A stretch of 64,000 nucleotides of DNA from Clostridia bacterium (GCA_017621495.1 JAGATB010000039.1:1-64000); one strand, 5' to 3'; counted from the stretch's first letter, positions 19,857 through 30,592 are shown. Numbers and translations: made by a program. Notes: a model not told the origin generated them from the letters alone.

Positions 19857-20198
19857 TTAAACTAATTCAATAATTGCCATTTCTGCAGCATCACCGCGTC
19901 TGGGACCTAATTTTAAAATTCTGGTATAGCCGCCGTTTCTGTCTGCATATTTGGGAGCGAGCTCCGCAAATACCTTTGTTACGACATCCTCTTTAGTTAT
20001 ATAGCTAAGAGCCTGTCTTCTGGAATGCAATGTATTAGTCTTGCCTAATGTAATCATCTTTTCAGCCATGCATCTTGTTTCTTTAGCCTTTTCAACGGTT
20101 GTTTCAATTTTACCGTTTTCCAGGAGAGATGTAACTAAGTTTCTGAGCATTGCATCTCTGTGATCGGAAGCACGACCAAGCTTTCTTGTACCGGGCAT
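19857..20198 (-). CDS. rplQ: 50S ribosomal protein L17
   Basis: Large-subunit protein near the tunnel exit. The 113-residue protein starts [21 protein letters not shown], the family hallmark, and has the short bacterial length. It is the last gene of the ribosomal superoperon, 68 bases after rpoA, and its stop is followed within a few bases by the bidirectional terminator. Confidence 0.98.
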   Translation of the reverse strand: MPGTRKLGRASDHRDAMLRNLVTSLLENGKIETTVEKAKETRCMAEKMITLGKTNTLHSRRQALSYITKEDVVTKVFAELAPKYADRNGGYTRILKLGPRRGDAAEMAIIELV

Positions 20199-20266
20199 TA
20201 GATAAACCTCCTTTGTACTATAAATTAACCATATGTCAAACGTTATTTAAAACACTGCAAGATTTA

Positions 20267-21220
20267 TTATTCGTCATATTCCTTGGAGAACTGTAATCCC
20301 AAAGAAGTAATCTTGCCGACAACTTCCTCCAGGGACTTTCTACCGAGATTTCTGACTCTCATCATCTCAGCTTCTGACTTAGCAACCAAGTCAGCTACAG
20401 TGTTGATACCTGCTCTCTTCAAGCAGTTGAACGAACGAACGGACAAATCGAGTTCTTCGATTGTAGTCTCAAGAACCTTATCCTTCTTCTCTTCTTCCTT
20501 CTCTACCATGATATCGGTATTAGCAATATCATCGGAAAGATCGGTAAAGAGGTTCATATGCTCTGTGATAATCTTTGAGCTTAAGGAAAGTGCATCCTCG
20601 GGAGCAATTGTTCCGTCGGTAAAGATTTCTATCGAGAGCTTATCGTAGTCGGTTATCTGACCTACACGGAAGTTTGTTACGGTGTAGTTCACCTTATCTA
20701 CGGGAGAATACACGGAGTCAACGGGTATTACACCGATCACAGACTGCATCTTCTCCTTGTTCTTCTCGCTTGTTACATAACCTCTGCCGTTTTCAAACAC
20801 AATCTCCATATAGAGTCTTGCCTTATCGCCAAGTGTAGCAATGTGCAAATCTCCGTTGATTATGTCAATCTCATGGTCTGTAACAATATCTTTTGCTAAA
20901 ACTTCACCTGCTCCGGTTGCTTCTATATATACAGTCTTAGGACCTTCAGAATATACCTTAGCTATAATTCTCTTTATGTTGAGAATTATCTCGGTTACAT
21001 CCTCCTTGACGCCGGGGATTGTAGAGAATTCATGCAGAACTCCGTCAATCTTGACGCTGGTAGGAGCAGCACCTGGAAGTGAAGATAAAAGTACTCTTCT
21101 TAATGCGTTGCCCAAAGTCGTGCCGTAACCTCTTTCGAGCGGCTGAACTTCAAATCTGGCATATTGGGGATTGGTCTTATCGTCAACTCTTTCAAGACCG
21201 GGTTTCACCATTTCGATCAT
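20267..21220 (-). CDS. rpoA: DNA-directed RNA polymerase subunit alpha
   Basis: Scaffold subunit of RNA polymerase. The 317-residue protein has the N-terminal dimer domain ([24 protein letters not shown], about residues 28-51) and, after an acidic linker, the C-terminal DNA-contacting domain ([21 protein letters not shown] and [11 protein letters not shown]). GGAGGGTT precedes the ATG. It sits between rpsD and rplQ, the standard alpha-operon order. Confidence 0.98.
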   Translation of the reverse strand: MIEMVKPGLERVDDKTNPQYARFEVQPLERGYGTTLGNALRRVLLSSLPGAAPTSVKIDGVLHEFSTIPGVKEDVTEIILNIKRIIAKVYSEGPKTVYIEATGAGEVLAKDIVTDHEIDIINGDLHIATLGDKARLYMEIVFENGRGYVTSEKNKEKMQSVIGVIPVDSVYSPVDKVNYTVTNFRVGQITDYDKLSIEIFTDGTIAPEDALSLSSKIITEHMNLFTDLSDDIANTDIMVEKEEEKKDKVLETTIEELDLSVRSFNCLKRAGINTVADLVAKSEAEMMRVRNLGRKSLEEVVGKITSLGLQFSKEYDE

Positions 21221-21274
21221 ATTTTAACCCTCCATTCAAAAACCACAATTATTTTATATCTGAGGGTAGCCTTA

Positions 21275-21901
21275 TTATTTAGAATACAACTCGACGATGA
21301 GATGTTCTTCAATGTCTAAGTCGATGTCGTCTCTCTGAGCCAAAGCTACAACCTTCGCCTGCATGGTGTTTGTATCAAGGTCAAGCCACTTAGGAATAGC
21401 CTTACCTTCAGTCTGTTCCAAAATAGCCTTAATCTTAGGAAGACTTCTGCTGCCTTCCTTTAAGCTGATAACTTCGCCTTCCTTAACGAGATAAGAAGGA
21501 ATGTTTACCTTCTTGCCGTTAATCTGGAAATGACCATGAACAACGAGCTGTCTTGCTTCTGCTCTGGAAAGAGCAAAACCTAATCTGTATACAACATTGT
21601 CCAAACGGCTTTCGAGTATCTGTAAGAGGTTTTCACCTGTTACACCGCTCTTCTTGTTAGCAAGCTCGAAATAATGAGCGAACTGGCTTTCAAGAACACC
21701 GTAAAATCTCTTAGCTTTCTGCTTTTCTCTAAGCTGCTGACCGTATCCGGAAAGCTTCTTCTTGCTCTGACCGTGCTGGCCGGGAGCATATTCTCTCTTA
21801 CTGATTGCGCATTTTTCGCCGTAGCATCTTGAACCCTTCAAGAATAACTTCTGTCCTTCTCTACGACAGAGACGGCATACAGCGCCGGTATATCGTGCCA
21901 T
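21275..21901 (-). CDS. rpsD: 30S ribosomal protein S4
   Basis: Primary 16S rRNA binder that nucleates small-subunit assembly. The 208-residue protein keeps the N-terminal zinc form: Cys at about 9, 12, 26 and 31 ([14 protein letters not shown]). The S4 RNA-binding domain includes [27 protein letters not shown]. Placed here in the alpha operon, unlike Bacillus subtilis where rpsD is separate and autoregulated. Confidence 0.98.
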   Translation of the reverse strand: MARYTGAVCRLCRREGQKLFLKGSRCYGEKCAISKREYAPGQHGQSKKKLSGYGQQLREKQKAKRFYGVLESQFAHYFELANKKSGVTGENLLQILESRLDNVVYRLGFALSRAEARQLVVHGHFQINGKKVNIPSYLVKEGEVISLKEGSRSLPKIKAILEQTEGKAIPKWLDLDTNTMQAKVVALAQRDDIDLDIEEHLIVELYSK

Positions 21902-21919
21902 GTTTTACACCTCCTGTAA

Positions 21920-22312
21920 TCAGACTCTTCTTCTCTTAGGCGGTCTGCAACCGTTGTGGGGAATCGGAGTTACATCTTTGATCATTGTTACTTCAAGTCC
22001 TGCTGTCTGAAGTGCTCTGATAGCAGCTTCTCTTCCGGCACCGGGACCCTTAACATAAACTTCAACGGACTTTAAGCCGTGTTCCATAGCAGCCTTTGCA
22101 GCTGTTTCTGCAGCCATCTGAGATGCAAAAGGTGTGCTCTTCTTAGAACCTCTGAAACCGAGGCCACCGGAGCTTGCCCATGAAAGAGCATTACCCTGTA
22201 CGTCTGTAATGGTTACTATTGTGTTATTAAAAGTGGAGCGAATATGAACAGCTCCGCGTTCAATGTTTTTCTTTTCACGTCTCTTACGAGTTTTCTTGAC
22301 CTGAGCAGCCAT
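21920..22312 (-). CDS. rpsK: 30S ribosomal protein S11
   Basis: Platform protein of the small subunit near the E site. 130 residues, with [18 protein letters not shown] and the basic C-terminus [14 protein letters not shown] typical of the family. 18 bases separate it from rpsM and from rpsD. Confidence 0.98.
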   Translation of the reverse strand: MAAQVKKTRKRREKKNIERGAVHIRSTFNNTIVTITDVQGNALSWASSGGLGFRGSKKSTPFASQMAAETAAKAAMEHGLKSVEVYVKGPGAGREAAIRALQTAGLEVTMIKDVTPIPHNGCRPPKRRRV

Positions 22313-22330
22313 TTAATTTTCCCTCCTCTT

Positions 22331-22699
22331 TTATTTCTTCTTACCTGCGATTGTTCTCTTAGGACCTTTTCTTGTTCTTGCATTGTTCTTAGTGTTCTGT
22401 CCTCTTACGGGGAGGCCTCTTCTGTGACGAAGACCTCTGTAACAACCGATTTCGATAAGTCTCTTAATATCAAGAGCAATCTGACGTCTTAAATCACCTT
22501 CAACAGTGTAATCTCTGTCAATGATTTCTCTTATCTTTGAAAGTTCATCTTCAGTTAAATCTTTAACTCTGGTATCAGGATTTATACCTGCTTCCGCTAA
22601 AATTTTGTTTGAGCTCTTTACGCCGATACCGTATACATAGGTAAGGCCGTATTCAACTCTCTTTTCGTTAGGTAAGTCTACACCTGCTATTCTTGCCAT
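22331..22699 (-). CDS. rpsM: 30S ribosomal protein S13
   Basis: Head protein that contacts the large subunit (bridge B1). 122 residues; begins [26 protein letters not shown] and ends in the basic tail [11 protein letters not shown]. Precedes rpsK; preceded by rpmJ after an unusually long 161-base gap containing a hairpin. Confidence 0.98.
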   Translation of the reverse strand: MARIAGVDLPNEKRVEYGLTYVYGIGVKSSNKILAEAGINPDTRVKDLTEDELSKIREIIDRDYTVEGDLRRQIALDIKRLIEIGCYRGLRHRRGLPVRGQNTKNNARTRKGPKRTIAGKKK

Positions 22700-22761
22700 T
22701 AGCTTTTTCGCACCTCCTGCTTTAATATTAACAATAGTATATATTTCATAACCGAAGGGTT

Positions 22762-22783
22762 CACGGACTCTTAAAGGTCCGTG
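22762..22783 (-). other. Hairpin in the rpmJ-rpsM gap
   Basis: Perfect 7-bp stem (CACGGAC with GTCCGTG) around 8 bases, with no T tract. It could be a processing or attenuation structure, or the leader of the rpsM-rplQ part of the operon. Confidence 0.45.
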
Positions 22784-22860
22784 CAGCCGCTCCCTTACAG
22801 CTATAAGCCTAAATGAGTTTTATGCTGCTTTAACTTTGCAGCAATGGTCAATCTTAATAA

Positions 22861-22974
22861 TCAACCCTGTCTTTGTTTGTGCTTGGGATTTTCGCAAATA
22901 ACCATGATTTTTCCTTTTCTCTTGATTATTTTGCACTTTTCGCACATAGGTTTTACTGATGGTCTTACCTTCAT
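22861..22974 (-). CDS. rpmJ: 50S ribosomal protein L36
   Basis: A 37-residue protein: [20 protein letters not shown] at the start and [11 protein letters not shown] at the end. The Cys-x2-Cys and Cys-x4-His set shows the zinc-binding form. AGGAGG lies upstream. It sits between infA and rpsM, as in most Firmicutes. Confidence 0.97.
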   Translation of the reverse strand: MKVRPSVKPMCEKCKIIKRKGKIMVICENPKHKQRQG

Positions 22975-23004
22975 TTTGGCTACCTCCTATTTAAAACTTA
23001 AGCC

Positions 23005-23223
23005 TTATTTGGCTCTCCATGTAATGCGTCCTCTGGTCAAATCATACGGACTCATCTCAACTGTTACCTTGTCACCGGGAAGGATTCTTATAAAATTCAT
23101 ACGAAGCTTTCCGGAAATATGAGCAAGTATCCTGTGTCCGTTTTCAAATTCAACCTGGAACATAGCATTAGGCAGTGCCTCTACTACTGTTCCTTCCAAT
23201 TCTAAAACATCTTCTTTTGCCAA
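23005..23223 (-). CDS. infA: Translation initiation factor IF-1 (TTG start)
   Basis: Binds the A site of the small subunit during initiation. The 72-residue OB-fold protein ([20 protein letters not shown], then [13 protein letters not shown]) matches family length if translation starts at TTG, 8 bases after GGGAGG; the longer frame adds residues not found in IF-1. Lies between the KOW-domain gene and rpmJ. Confidence 0.97.
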   Translation of the reverse strand: MAKEDVLELEGTVVEALPNAMFQVEFENGHRILAHISGKLRMNFIRILPGDKVTVEMSPYDLTRGRITWRAK

Positions 23224-23249
23224 GTACAAAACCTCCCTTATCAATAATT

Positions 23250-23522
23250 TTATTCTGATGCTCTGCTTAGGTATCCTCTGAGCGAACATCTGACTTCCTT
23301 ATTGGTAAGCTTGCCAACTGCGTCGAGTTTCTTTATGACTGATTCATCATAATGTCCCGTCGCCTCAACATGCTTTATCTTTTTCTTCTTCGGGTTACTT
23401 ACCTTTCGGTTTTTACCGTCACATAAATACAGATAATTGTCTTCGCAAGATATTACTATGAAACACTTGCCCGCATCTCGTCCCGATGTCGCATATACAA
23501 ATTCGCCGGGATGAGTGTTCAT
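23250..23522 (-). CDS. KOW-domain RNA-binding protein (L14e/L6e-like)
   Basis: A 90-residue protein with a KOW motif ([21 protein letters not shown]) and a basic stretch ([10 protein letters not shown]). Such short KOW proteins occur between map and infA in many clostridia, resembling archaeal/eukaryotic L14e; their role, presumably ribosome-linked, is not defined. The third of three candidate starts is chosen because GAGG is 8 bases before it. Confidence 0.85.
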   Translation of the reverse strand: MNTHPGEFVYATSGRDAGKCFIVISCEDNYLYLCDGKNRKVSNPKKKKIKHVEATGHYDESVIKKLDAVGKLTNKEVRCSLRGYLSRASE

Positions 23523-23535
23523 AATCATCACCTCA

Positions 23536-24282
23536 TTAATAATCTGTCAGAAGCACCGGTTCACCGTCGGTGATGAGGATTGTATTCTCATAATGAGCTG
23601 TAAGAGAGCCATCCAATGAGACTACCGTCCACTCATCATCCAATACTGTGGTACGATAATCACCGTAGTTTACCATAGGCTCTACAGCTATAGTCATACC
23701 CTTGGCAAGTCTTATGCCCCGTCCGAAGGTACCGTAATTAGGTATTTCCGGACTTTCATGCATCTCTTTGCCTATACCGTGACCGCAATAATTTCTGACA
23801 ATTCCAAATCCGTTTGATTCCACATAGCTTTGGATTGTAGCTTGTATACTGCCCAATCTTTCACCATGGCGGGCATATTTAAGTCCTTCAAAGAAGCTTT
23901 GCTTTGTAACATCTATAAGGCGTTTAGCCTCGGGGCTTATATTACCTACGGCAAATGTCCTTGCGGCATCGCCGTGGTAACCGTCCTTTACGGCACCTAC
24001 ATCAATGCTTATGATGTCGCCGTCTTTAAGCTTCCTGCGTGAAGGTATCCCGTGTATAACCCCTTCGTTGACCGAAGCACATATACTTGCAGGATAACCG
24101 TTATATCCCAGGAAAGACGGTTTTGCTCCTTGACTTAAGATATATTCTTTTGCAATTTGGTCTAATTCTTTTGTAGTAATTCCGGCCTTTATGTGTTTCT
24201 CCACCTCACACAAGGTTTCATACACAATTCTGCCTGATACTTTCATCTTTGCAATTTCAGCTGACGATTTAATATATATCAT
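23536..24282 (-). CDS. map: Type I methionine aminopeptidase
   Basis: Removes the N-terminal Met from nascent proteins. 248 residues with the five metal ligands in order: IDVGAVKDGYHGDAART (two Asp), CGHGIGKEMHE (His), and Glu residues in VEPMVNYG and the ENTILIT end. GGAGG is 8 bases before the ATG. It sits 20 bases after adk in the spc operon. Confidence 0.96.
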   Translation of the reverse strand: MIYIKSSAEIAKMKVSGRIVYETLCEVEKHIKAGITTKELDQIAKEYILSQGAKPSFLGYNGYPASICASVNEGVIHGIPSRRKLKDGDIISIDVGAVKDGYHGDAARTFAVGNISPEAKRLIDVTKQSFFEGLKYARHGERLGSIQATIQSYVESNGFGIVRNYCGHGIGKEMHESPEIPNYGTFGRGIRLAKGMTIAVEPMVNYGDYRTTVLDDEWTVVSLDGSLTAHYENTILITDGEPVLLTDY

Positions 24283-24302
24283 ATATGTCGCCTCCGCCGC
24301 TA

Positions 24303-24935
24303 TCAGAGCCCGAGTGCAGCTACCACATTATCAGCAGTAGCTTCAACCGTGCTTTCTCCCTTGACCTTGGTAAGCTTGCCTTTTGCCTCGTAGTATTCCT
24401 TCACGGGAGCTGTCTCCTCGTGATAAACCTCCAGACGGGCAGCTATGGTCTTGGGATTGTCATCCTCCCTTGCTTTAAGGGGGGCACCGCACTTATCACA
24501 TATACCTTCCTTTTGGGGAGGGTTATTTGTAACGTGGTATGGTGTCCTGCAGGATGTACATTCCCTTCTGCCGGAGAGTCTGTCAACAATGACACTATCG
24601 TCAACCTCAAGAGATAATGCCGTATCTATTTCTATGCCGTAATCATTGAGCGCTTTAGCCTGAGTTACTGTTCTGGGGAAGCCATCTAATATATAGCCGC
24701 CCTTACAGTCATCCTCAGTGATGCGGTGCATGATTATCTCTATGACCGCATCATCCGGAAGAAGCTGTCCTTTGTCTATATAGGTCTTTGCCTTTATACC
24801 AAAGGGAGTCTCTTTCTCTATAGCCTCGCGAATTATGGCACCGGTAGATATCGCCGGTATAGAAAGTTTTTCACTTAAAATTTCTGCCTGGGTGCCTTTG
24901 CCGGCACCGGGCGCACCCAATATAATGAGTCTCAT
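24303..24935 (-). CDS. adk: Adenylate kinase
   Basis: Interconverts AMP, ADP and ATP. The 210-residue protein begins MRLIILGAPGAGKGTQ (P-loop). Its long LID contains four cysteines (CTSCRTPYH, CDKCGAP), the zinc-binding Gram-positive type, and the AMP site DGFPRTVTQA. The frame is open further upstream into secY, but AGGTGA just before this ATG and the family N-terminus fix the start. Confidence 0.97.
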   Translation of the reverse strand: MRLIILGAPGAGKGTQAEILSEKLSIPAISTGAIIREAIEKETPFGIKAKTYIDKGQLLPDDAVIEIIMHRITEDDCKGGYILDGFPRTVTQAKALNDYGIEIDTALSLEVDDSVIVDRLSGRRECTSCRTPYHVTNNPPQKEGICDKCGAPLKAREDDNPKTIAARLEVYHEETAPVKEYYEAKGKLTKVKGESTVEATADNVVAALGL

Positions 24936-24951
24936 AACAGTCACCTGCTTA

Positions 24952-26226
24952 TTATTCAAGGAATCCCTTATAATGACGCATGAGCATCTGAGATTCAATC
25001 TGCTTAGTTGTCTCTAAAGCAACACCGACTACGATGAGCAGTGATGAGCCGCCTATAGCGTAGAAATTGTAGTTAATAGCCGTTGAGAGTATCATCGGCA
25101 ATACTGCAACTATACCAAGGAAAAGTGCACCTGCTAAGGTGATTCTGGTAAGAATCTTCGCTATATAATCGCTTGTGGGTCTGCCGGGTCTTATACCGGG
25201 TACAAAACCGCCGTTTCTCTTCATGTTGTTTGCAATTTCTACAGGGTTAAACTGTATTGCTGTATAGAAGTATGTGAAGAACACGATGAGCAGGAAGTAG
25301 AGTATCATATAAACCCATGAAGTCTGTGTAAACAAGCTCCAGAATTTACCCCAGAAGGTTGAATTTCCGGGAGTATAGCCCATGAATCCCATTATTGTAG
25401 ACGGGAAGCTCATGATACTCATGGCAAAGATAATCGGAATTACACCTGCCATAACAACCTTGATCGGAATATGTGTATTCTGACCGCCGTACATCTTTCT
25501 GCCAACCATTCTCTTAGCATACTGAACGGGTATCCTTCTCTCAGCATTGTCCATGAATACAACGAATGTAACCATGACAAGAGATATGAGAGCAATTGCC
25601 AATACACCCCAAATATTGAGCGAACCTGCACTGAAGTTCTTGGCAATCTGAGATATCATTGAAGGCATATCAGAAACGATACCTGCAAATATTATAATTG
25701 AAATACCGTTGCCGATGCCTTTTTCAGTAATCTGCTCACCGAGCCACATAAGAAATGCAGTACCTGCAGTAAATGTGGTCACTATTGTGATGTAACCCCA
25801 TACGCCGGGAATACTGATGAAGCTCTTAATAGCAAAGTAAAGTCCTGTTGCCTGTATAAAAGCAAGAATTACTGTACCAAATCTGGTCCACTTAGCAATA
25901 ACTCTTCTACCCTCTTCGCCTTCCTTGGAGAGTCTCTCAAGGGCAGGTATAGCAACTGTGAGCAGCTGCAGTATAATTGAAGAGTTAATGTAAGGGGTAA
26001 TACCCATTGCAAATATTGTAGCATTTGCGAAAGCACCACCGGAGAAGGTATCAAGCATTGCAAAAAGGTTGTTACCGTCACCGAGGAGGCTTTCAAGTGC
26101 TCCTTCTCTAAGTCCCGGTACGGGAATAAACGAACCGAGTCTAAAGATAAATATCATAAGCAAGGTGTAAAGCATTTTATGTCTTAAATCCGGGATAGCC
26201 CAGGCATTTCTAAGAGTCTTAAACAC
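24952..26226 (-). CDS. secY: Preprotein translocase subunit SecY (GTG start)
   Basis: Core channel of the Sec translocon. 424 residues with ten membrane helices; plug and helix 2 region GGAFANATIFAMGITPYINSSIILQLL, cytosolic loop PVQYAKRMVGRKMYGGQNTHIPIKV and C-terminal GIRPGRPTSDYI. Translation starts at GTG, with the ribosome binding site GAGGTGA lying within the last codons of rplO, so the two are likely translationally coupled. Confidence 0.97.
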   Translation of the reverse strand: MFKTLRNAWAIPDLRHKMLYTLLMIFIFRLGSFIPVPGLREGALESLLGDGNNLFAMLDTFSGGAFANATIFAMGITPYINSSIILQLLTVAIPALERLSKEGEEGRRVIAKWTRFGTVILAFIQATGLYFAIKSFISIPGVWGYITIVTTFTAGTAFLMWLGEQITEKGIGNGISIIIFAGIVSDMPSMISQIAKNFSAGSLNIWGVLAIALISLVMVTFVVFMDNAERRIPVQYAKRMVGRKMYGGQNTHIPIKVVMAGVIPIIFAMSIMSFPSTIMGFMGYTPGNSTFWGKFWSLFTQTSWVYMILYFLLIVFFTYFYTAIQFNPVEIANNMKRNGGFVPGIRPGRPTSDYIAKILTRITLAGALFLGIVAVLPMILSTAINYNFYAIGGSSLLIVVGVALETTKQIESQMLMRHYKGFLE

Positions 26227-26228
26227 TT

Positions 26229-26669
26229 TTACATCACCTCTGCCTTTCCACCTGCTGCTTCTATTTTAGATGCCGCAGAAGCTGTAAACTTTGCTGCCTT
26301 TACTGTAACTTTCTTTGTAAGTTCGCCGTTTCCGAGAACCTTAACACCGTCTAATGCTTTGGAAATAATTCCTGCATCGAGTAAAGCCTGGGTGTCTACA
26401 ACTGCACCATCTTCAAATTTGTTTAAATCTGAAAGCTTAACCTCAGCATACTGCTTTGCAAAAATATTTGTAAAGCCGCGCTTCGGAAGTCTTCTGTAAA
26501 TAGGCATCTGACCGCCTTCAAAGCCGATTCTGACACCGCCGCCGCTTCTTGCGTTCTGACCTTTATGACCGCGGCCTGCTGTCTTACCGTTACCTGAACC
26601 GTGACCTCTGCCCTTTCTCTTTGAATCCTTAGTGGAACCTTCAACGGGAGTAAGTTCAAATAATTTCAT
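26229..26669 (-). CDS. rplO: 50S ribosomal protein L15
   Basis: Large-subunit assembly protein. 146 residues; N-terminal Gly/Arg-rich extension ([22 protein letters not shown]) that penetrates 23S rRNA, then a globular domain ending in AGGKAEVM. Between rpmD and secY. Confidence 0.97.
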   Translation of the reverse strand: MKLFELTPVEGSTKDSKRKGRGHGSGNGKTAGRGHKGQNARSGGGVRIGFEGGQMPIYRRLPKRGFTNIFAKQYAEVKLSDLNKFEDGAVVDTQALLDAGIISKALDGVKVLGNGELTKKVTVKAAKFTASAASKIEAAGGKAEVM

Positions 26670-26690
26670 CTAAGGCACCTCCTTTTAGAT

Positions 26691-26870
26691 TTATATTTCT
26701 TCTACACTGACTAAGTGGCAAACCTTTGCTACCATACCCTTAATCTGAGGTGTAGCTTCGTGAATTTTTTCGTCTCTTATTTTCTTTAAGCCGAGTGCTG
26801 CAACTGTAGCAATCTGATCTTTCTTGCTGCCGATTGTGCTCTTGGTTAAAGTAACTTTTATTTTAGCCAT
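26691..26870 (-). CDS. rpmD: 50S ribosomal protein L30
   Basis: A 59-residue protein, [19 protein letters not shown] at the start, with the ferredoxin-like L30 fold and the [21 protein letters not shown] segment. It fills the gap between rpsE and rplO, with TAGGAGG upstream. Confidence 0.96.
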   Translation of the reverse strand: MAKIKVTLTKSTIGSKKDQIATVAALGLKKIRDEKIHEATPQIKGMVAKVCHLVSVEEI

Positions 26871-26907
26871 CGTTATATCCTCCTAATTAATTTTAAAACG
26901 CGTCGTA

Positions 26908-27408
26908 TTAGCCGAGAAGCTCTTCAACGGTCTTACCGCGAAGTGCTGCAACTTCTTCTGCTATCTTAAGGCTCTTAAGACCTTCGATTGTTGCGTTTAC
27001 AAGATTGTTAGGAGTGTTGGAACGAAGAGACTTCGCTCTGATGTTGTGGATACCTGCAAGCTCCAATACTGCTCTCACGCCGCCGCCTGCGATGATACCA
27101 GTACCTTCTTTAGCAGGCTTCATAAGAACCTTACCTGCACCAAACTCGCCGATAACTTCGTGAGCAATTGTTGTACCAACCATAGGAACAGTAATCATGT
27201 TCTTTTTAGCTGAATCAATTGCCTTTCTTACAGCATCCGGGATTTCGGCAGCTTTACCTGTGCCTGCACCTACGTGACCGTTTTCGTCACCAACTACGAC
27301 AAGAACACTAAATCTGAAGGTTCTACCGCCCTTTACAACCTTAGCAACACGATTGATGTTAACTATCTTTTCTTTTAAATCTAATTCGTCTGCATTAAAT
27401 CTTACCAT
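26908..27408 (-). CDS. rpsE: 30S ribosomal protein S5
   Basis: Decoding-fidelity protein at the mRNA entry channel. 166 residues: the double-stranded-RNA-binding-like N-terminal domain ([20 protein letters not shown]) and C-terminal domain (GSVR-like [16 protein letters not shown]). Between rplR and rpmD. Confidence 0.98.
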   Translation of the reverse strand: MVRFNADELDLKEKIVNINRVAKVVKGGRTFRFSVLVVVGDENGHVGAGTGKAAEIPDAVRKAIDSAKKNMITVPMVGTTIAHEVIGEFGAGKVLMKPAKEGTGIIAGGGVRAVLELAGIHNIRAKSLRSNTPNNLVNATIEGLKSLKIAEEVAALRGKTVEELLG

Positions 27409-27427
27409 AAAAGCTTTTACCTCCTTA

Positions 27428-27796
27428 TTAGAATTCTAAGCCGCCTTCTCTGGCGCCGTCTGCAAGTTCCTGAACTCTGCCGTGATAAACATAGCCGCCT
27501 CTGTCGAATACTACAGCCTTGATGCCTGCATCAATTGCTTTTTTAGCAACGAGTATTCCAACTTCTTTTGCTGCAGCCTTGTTGCCGCCGTAACCGAGCT
27601 TTTCCTTGATTTCCTTATCCAAGCTGGAAGCGGAAACTAAGGTCTTGCCTGTTGTATCATCGATAATCTGAGCATAGATATTGCTCAAACTTCTGTATAC
27701 ATTAAGTCTGGGGCGTGCAGGAGTACCGGAAATATTTTTTCTGACTCTTAAGTGTCTTTTAATTCTCTGTGCATTACTGCTTTTCTTATTAATCAT
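27428..27796 (-). CDS. rplR: 50S ribosomal protein L18
   Basis: Binds 5S rRNA with L5. 122 residues: basic N-terminus ([20 protein letters not shown]), then [20 protein letters not shown] and the Gly-rich [20 protein letters not shown] signature. Confidence 0.98.
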   Translation of the reverse strand: MINKKSSNAQRIKRHLRVRKNISGTPARPRLNVYRSLSNIYAQIIDDTTGKTLVSASSLDKEIKEKLGYGGNKAAAKEVGILVAKKAIDAGIKAVVFDRGGYVYHGRVQELADGAREGGLEF

Positions 27797-27817
27797 TTTT
27801 CTTTACTCCTTTCTGGC

Positions 27818-28363
27818 TTACTTCTTAGCGCCTGTTTTACCTTCTTTTCTTCTGATTACTTCATCAGCGTACTTAATACCCTTGCCCTTATAAGGTTCAG
27901 GCAGTCTCTTTTCCCTTACAACAGCAGCAATCTGTCCTACGATCTGCTTGTCGATACCTCTAACAATGATTGTGTTAGGATCGGGAGCTTCGAAAGTATA
28001 ACCGTCGCCATCTTCCATTTCAACCGGATGGGAGTAACCCAGTGTAAGAACAAGCTTCTTACCCTGCTTCTGGCATCTGTAACCAACACCGTTTATCTGG
28101 AGTGTCTTTGCGTAACCTTCTGTTACACCGACAACCATGTTATTTAAAAGTGTTCTTGTAAGACCGTGAAGTGATCTGTTTTCTTTCTTGTCATCCGGTC
28201 TTTCTACGATAATCTGATTTCCTTCAACTTTGATTATCATATCCTTGTGAAGGTTCTTTTCTAAAGTACCCTTGGGGCCCTTTACAGAAACTTCGTTGTT
28301 TGCGCCTATTTTGATTTCTACACCTGCAGGTATATCTATAGGCATTTTACCAATACGTGACAA
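27818..28363 (-). CDS. rplF: 50S ribosomal protein L6
   Basis: Protein near the factor-binding region. 181 residues, two similar domains, with the C-terminal signature [22 protein letters not shown]. Starts [17 protein letters not shown] after AGGAGG. Confidence 0.98.
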   Translation of the reverse strand: MSRIGKMPIDIPAGVEIKIGANNEVSVKGPKGTLEKNLHKDMIIKVEGNQIIVERPDDKKENRSLHGLTRTLLNNMVVGVTEGYAKTLQINGVGYRCQKQGKKLVLTLGYSHPVEMEDGDGYTFEAPDPNTIIVRGIDKQIVGQIAAVVREKRLPEPYKGKGIKYADEVIRRKEGKTGAKK

Positions 28364-28384
28364 TTTGTTTCACCTCCTGAATTC

Positions 28385-28783
28385 TTACCAGATAAATGCT
28401 AACACTTCGCCGCCAACATTGTTCTTTCTTGCTTCTTTATCAGTCATGATACCTTTAGAAGTAGAAATGATGGCGATACCAAGTCCCCTGAGTACTCTGG
28501 GGAGCTCGTCTTTGCTTGCATATACTCTGAGACCCGGCTTAGATACTCTCTTTAAACCGGTAATAACCTTCTGCTTATTAGCAGCATACTTAAGTGTAAT
28601 CTTGATTACACCCTGTAATCCGTCGTCTATAACTTCATATCCGTTGATGTAGCCTTCTTCGTTTAAGATTCTTGCGATTTCAATCTTAAGCTTAGAAGCA
28701 GGAACATTTACAGATTCGTGCTTTGAAGAGTTTGCGTTTCTGATACGAGTAAGCATATCAGCGATAGGATCTGTAATTTGCAT
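28385..28783 (-). CDS. rpsH: 30S ribosomal protein S8
   Basis: Binds the central domain of 16S rRNA. 132 residues, [20 protein letters not shown] at the start and the conserved end [26 protein letters not shown]. In Escherichia coli S8 represses the spc operon; whether that applies here is not visible. Confidence 0.98.
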   Translation of the reverse strand: MQITDPIADMLTRIRNANSSKHESVNVPASKLKIEIARILNEEGYINGYEVIDDGLQGVIKITLKYAANKQKVITGLKRVSKPGLRVYASKDELPRVLRGLGIAIISTSKGIMTDKEARKNNVGGEVLAFIW

Positions 28784-28813
28784 AGTGCTACCTCCTTTTT
28801 CTCTAATTAAATC

Positions 28814-28999
28814 TTACCAACTTGCCTTTTTAACACCGGGAATCTGACCTTTGTAAGCAAGCTCTCTGAAGCAGATACGGCAAATGCCGAACTTTCTGAG
28901 ATATGCGTGAGGTCTTCCGCAGATTTTGCATCTGGTATATTCACGTGTTTTATATTTTTGCGGTTTCTGCTGTTTTACAATCATTGACTTCTTAGCCAT
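28814..28999 (-). CDS. rpsZ: 30S ribosomal protein S14, type Z
   Basis: A 61-residue, zinc-binding S14 with CxxC pairs CKICGRPH and CRICFREL. The true start [10 protein letters not shown] follows a GGGGG-containing ribosome binding site; the longer open frame is not part of the protein. Only the zinc form is visible in this window. Confidence 0.97.
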   Translation of the reverse strand: MAKKSMIVKQQKPQKYKTREYTRCKICGRPHAYLRKFGICRICFRELAYKGQIPGVKKASW

Positions 29000-29015
29000 T
29001 GTGATATACCCCCTC

Positions 29016-29558
29016 TCAAGCCTTTGTGAACGGAGCACCCATAAGTGCCAGGAGCTCTCTTGCTTCTTCATCTGTGTTTGCAGTTGTTACAAAGATGATA
29101 TCCATACCTCTGATCTTGTCGATCTTATCGTAATCGATTTCGGGGAATATAAGCTGTTCCTTAATACCTAAGGCATAGTTACCTCTGCCGTCAAAAGCAT
29201 TGGGGTTAATACCTCTGAAATCTCTTACTCTGGGGAGTGCTATATTGAACAATCTGTCCAAGAATTCATACATCTTGTCGCTGCGAAGTGTTACCTTGCA
29301 ACCAAGGTTCATGCCTTCTCTGATTTTGAAGTTAGCAACAGACTTCTTAGCCTTTGTGATTACAGGCTGCTGACCTGTGATTAAAGCCAGGTCTGCTACT
29401 GCAGCTTCGAGTGCTTTAGCATTGTCTTTTGCTTCGCCGACACCGATGTTGATTACTATTTTATCAAGCTTAGGAATTTGCATAGGGCTTTTGTAGCCAT
29501 ACTTTTCCATAAGAGCTTTTTTTACTTCTTCTTCGTATTTCGCTCTCATTACTGTCAT
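29016..29558 (-). CDS. rplE: 50S ribosomal protein L5
   Basis: Contacts 5S rRNA and P-site tRNA. 180 residues with [24 protein letters not shown] and the [21 protein letters not shown] signature. Translation from the first ATG (GGAGG 10 bases upstream) or the ATG three codons later are both possible. Confidence 0.97.
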   Translation of the reverse strand: MTVMRAKYEEEVKKALMEKYGYKSPMQIPKLDKIVINIGVGEAKDNAKALEAAVADLALITGQQPVITKAKKSVANFKIREGMNLGCKVTLRSDKMYEFLDRLFNIALPRVRDFRGINPNAFDGRGNYALGIKEQLIFPEIDYDKIDKIRGMDIIFVTTANTDEEARELLALMGAPFTKA

Positions 29559-29583
29559 GTGCGAAAATCCTCCTCTCTATCTA

Positions 29584-29910
29584 TTAGTTATCTAATACTT
29601 CCATGCAGTTTTTGCATACTCTGGACTTTGTGCCGTCTGCCATCACCTTATAACCGATTCTGGTGGGCTTACCGCATTTTTCGCAGATATGCATTACCTT
29701 GCAGGCATATATAGGAGCTTCCTGATGGACGATACCGCCTGTTTCTCCGGCTCTTCTTGCCTTGGTGTGCTTGGTAACCATGTTAACGCCTTCTACAAGA
29801 ACTGTTCTCTTGCTTGCGCCTACTGTGAGTACCTTGCCCTTCTTGCCCTTGTCCTTACCGGAAATAACAACTACGTTATCACCTTTTTTGATATGAATTT
29901 TGTTTTTCAT
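29584..29910 (-). CDS. rplX: 50S ribosomal protein L24
   Basis: Assembly initiator binding the 5' end of 23S rRNA. 108 residues: KOW motif (KKGDNVVVISGKDKGKKGKV) and a C-terminal pair of CxxC motifs (CEKCGKPTRIG and CKNC). The inner ATG, 8 bases after AAGGAGG, is preferred over an upstream GTG. Confidence 0.97.
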   Translation of the reverse strand: MKNKIHIKKGDNVVVISGKDKGKKGKVLTVGASKRTVLVEGVNMVTKHTKARRAGETGGIVHQEAPIYACKVMHICEKCGKPTRIGYKVMADGTKSRVCKNCMEVLDN

Positions 29911-29923
29911 ACTTGCCACCTCC

Positions 29924-30292
29924 TTACAGAACTTCAGGTGCTAATGATAAAATCTTCATATAATCCTTATCTCTAAGCTCACGAGCTATAGGTCCGAATA
30001 TACGAGTACCCTTCGGGTTTTTATCATCTCTGATTATTACTGCTGCGTTTTCGTCAAATTTTATATAGGTTCCGTCGTTTCTTCTGACACCGTTAATCGA
30101 ACGAACGATAACTGCCTTAACAACTTCGCCCTTCTTAACAACACCGCCGGGTGTTGCTTTTTTAACGGAAGCAACAACAACATCACCGATATTAGCGTAT
30201 TTTCTTCTTGAGCCGCCGAGTACTCTGATGCACATAAGTTCCTTAGCACCTGTGTTGTCGGCAACCTTTAATAAAGTCTGCTGTTGAATCAC
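29924..30292 (-). CDS. rplN: 50S ribosomal protein L14
   Basis: Interface protein forming bridge B8. 122 residues, [19 protein letters not shown] at the start and [23 protein letters not shown] at the end, with no deviation from family length. Confidence 0.98.
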   Translation of the reverse strand: MIQQQTLLKVADNTGAKELMCIRVLGGSRRKYANIGDVVVASVKKATPGGVVKKGEVVKAVIVRSINGVRRNDGTYIKFDENAAVIIRDDKNPKGTRIFGPIARELRDKDYMKILSLAPEVL

Positions 30293-30315
30293 TTGACTCT
30301 CTCCTTCCCGTAAAA

Positions 30316-30570
30316 TTACTGAGCTTTTTCAACAATCTCAACCAATCTCCATCTCTTATCCTTAGAGAGAGGTCTGGTCTCCATGACCTTTACTCTGTCG
30401 CCGATATGAGCAACATTCTCCTCGTCATGAGCCTTGAGCTTATAAGTTCTTTTAACGATTTTGCTGTATAATTTGTGCTTAACGTTTTCTTTTATAGCAA
30501 CAACGATTGTCTTATCCATCTTATCGCTGACTACTGTACCGATACGTGTCTTTCTGTAATTACGTTCCAT
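30316..30570 (-). CDS. rpsQ: 30S ribosomal protein S17
   Basis: OB-fold 16S rRNA binder, 84 residues. [21 protein letters not shown] at the N-terminus and [20 protein letters not shown] further on are diagnostic. Confidence 0.98.
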   Translation of the reverse strand: MERNYRKTRIGTVVSDKMDKTIVVAIKENVKHKLYSKIVKRTYKLKAHDEENVAHIGDRVKVMETRPLSKDKRWRLVEIVEKAQ

Positions 30571-30592
30571 TCTTATAGTTCCTCCTCTCTAA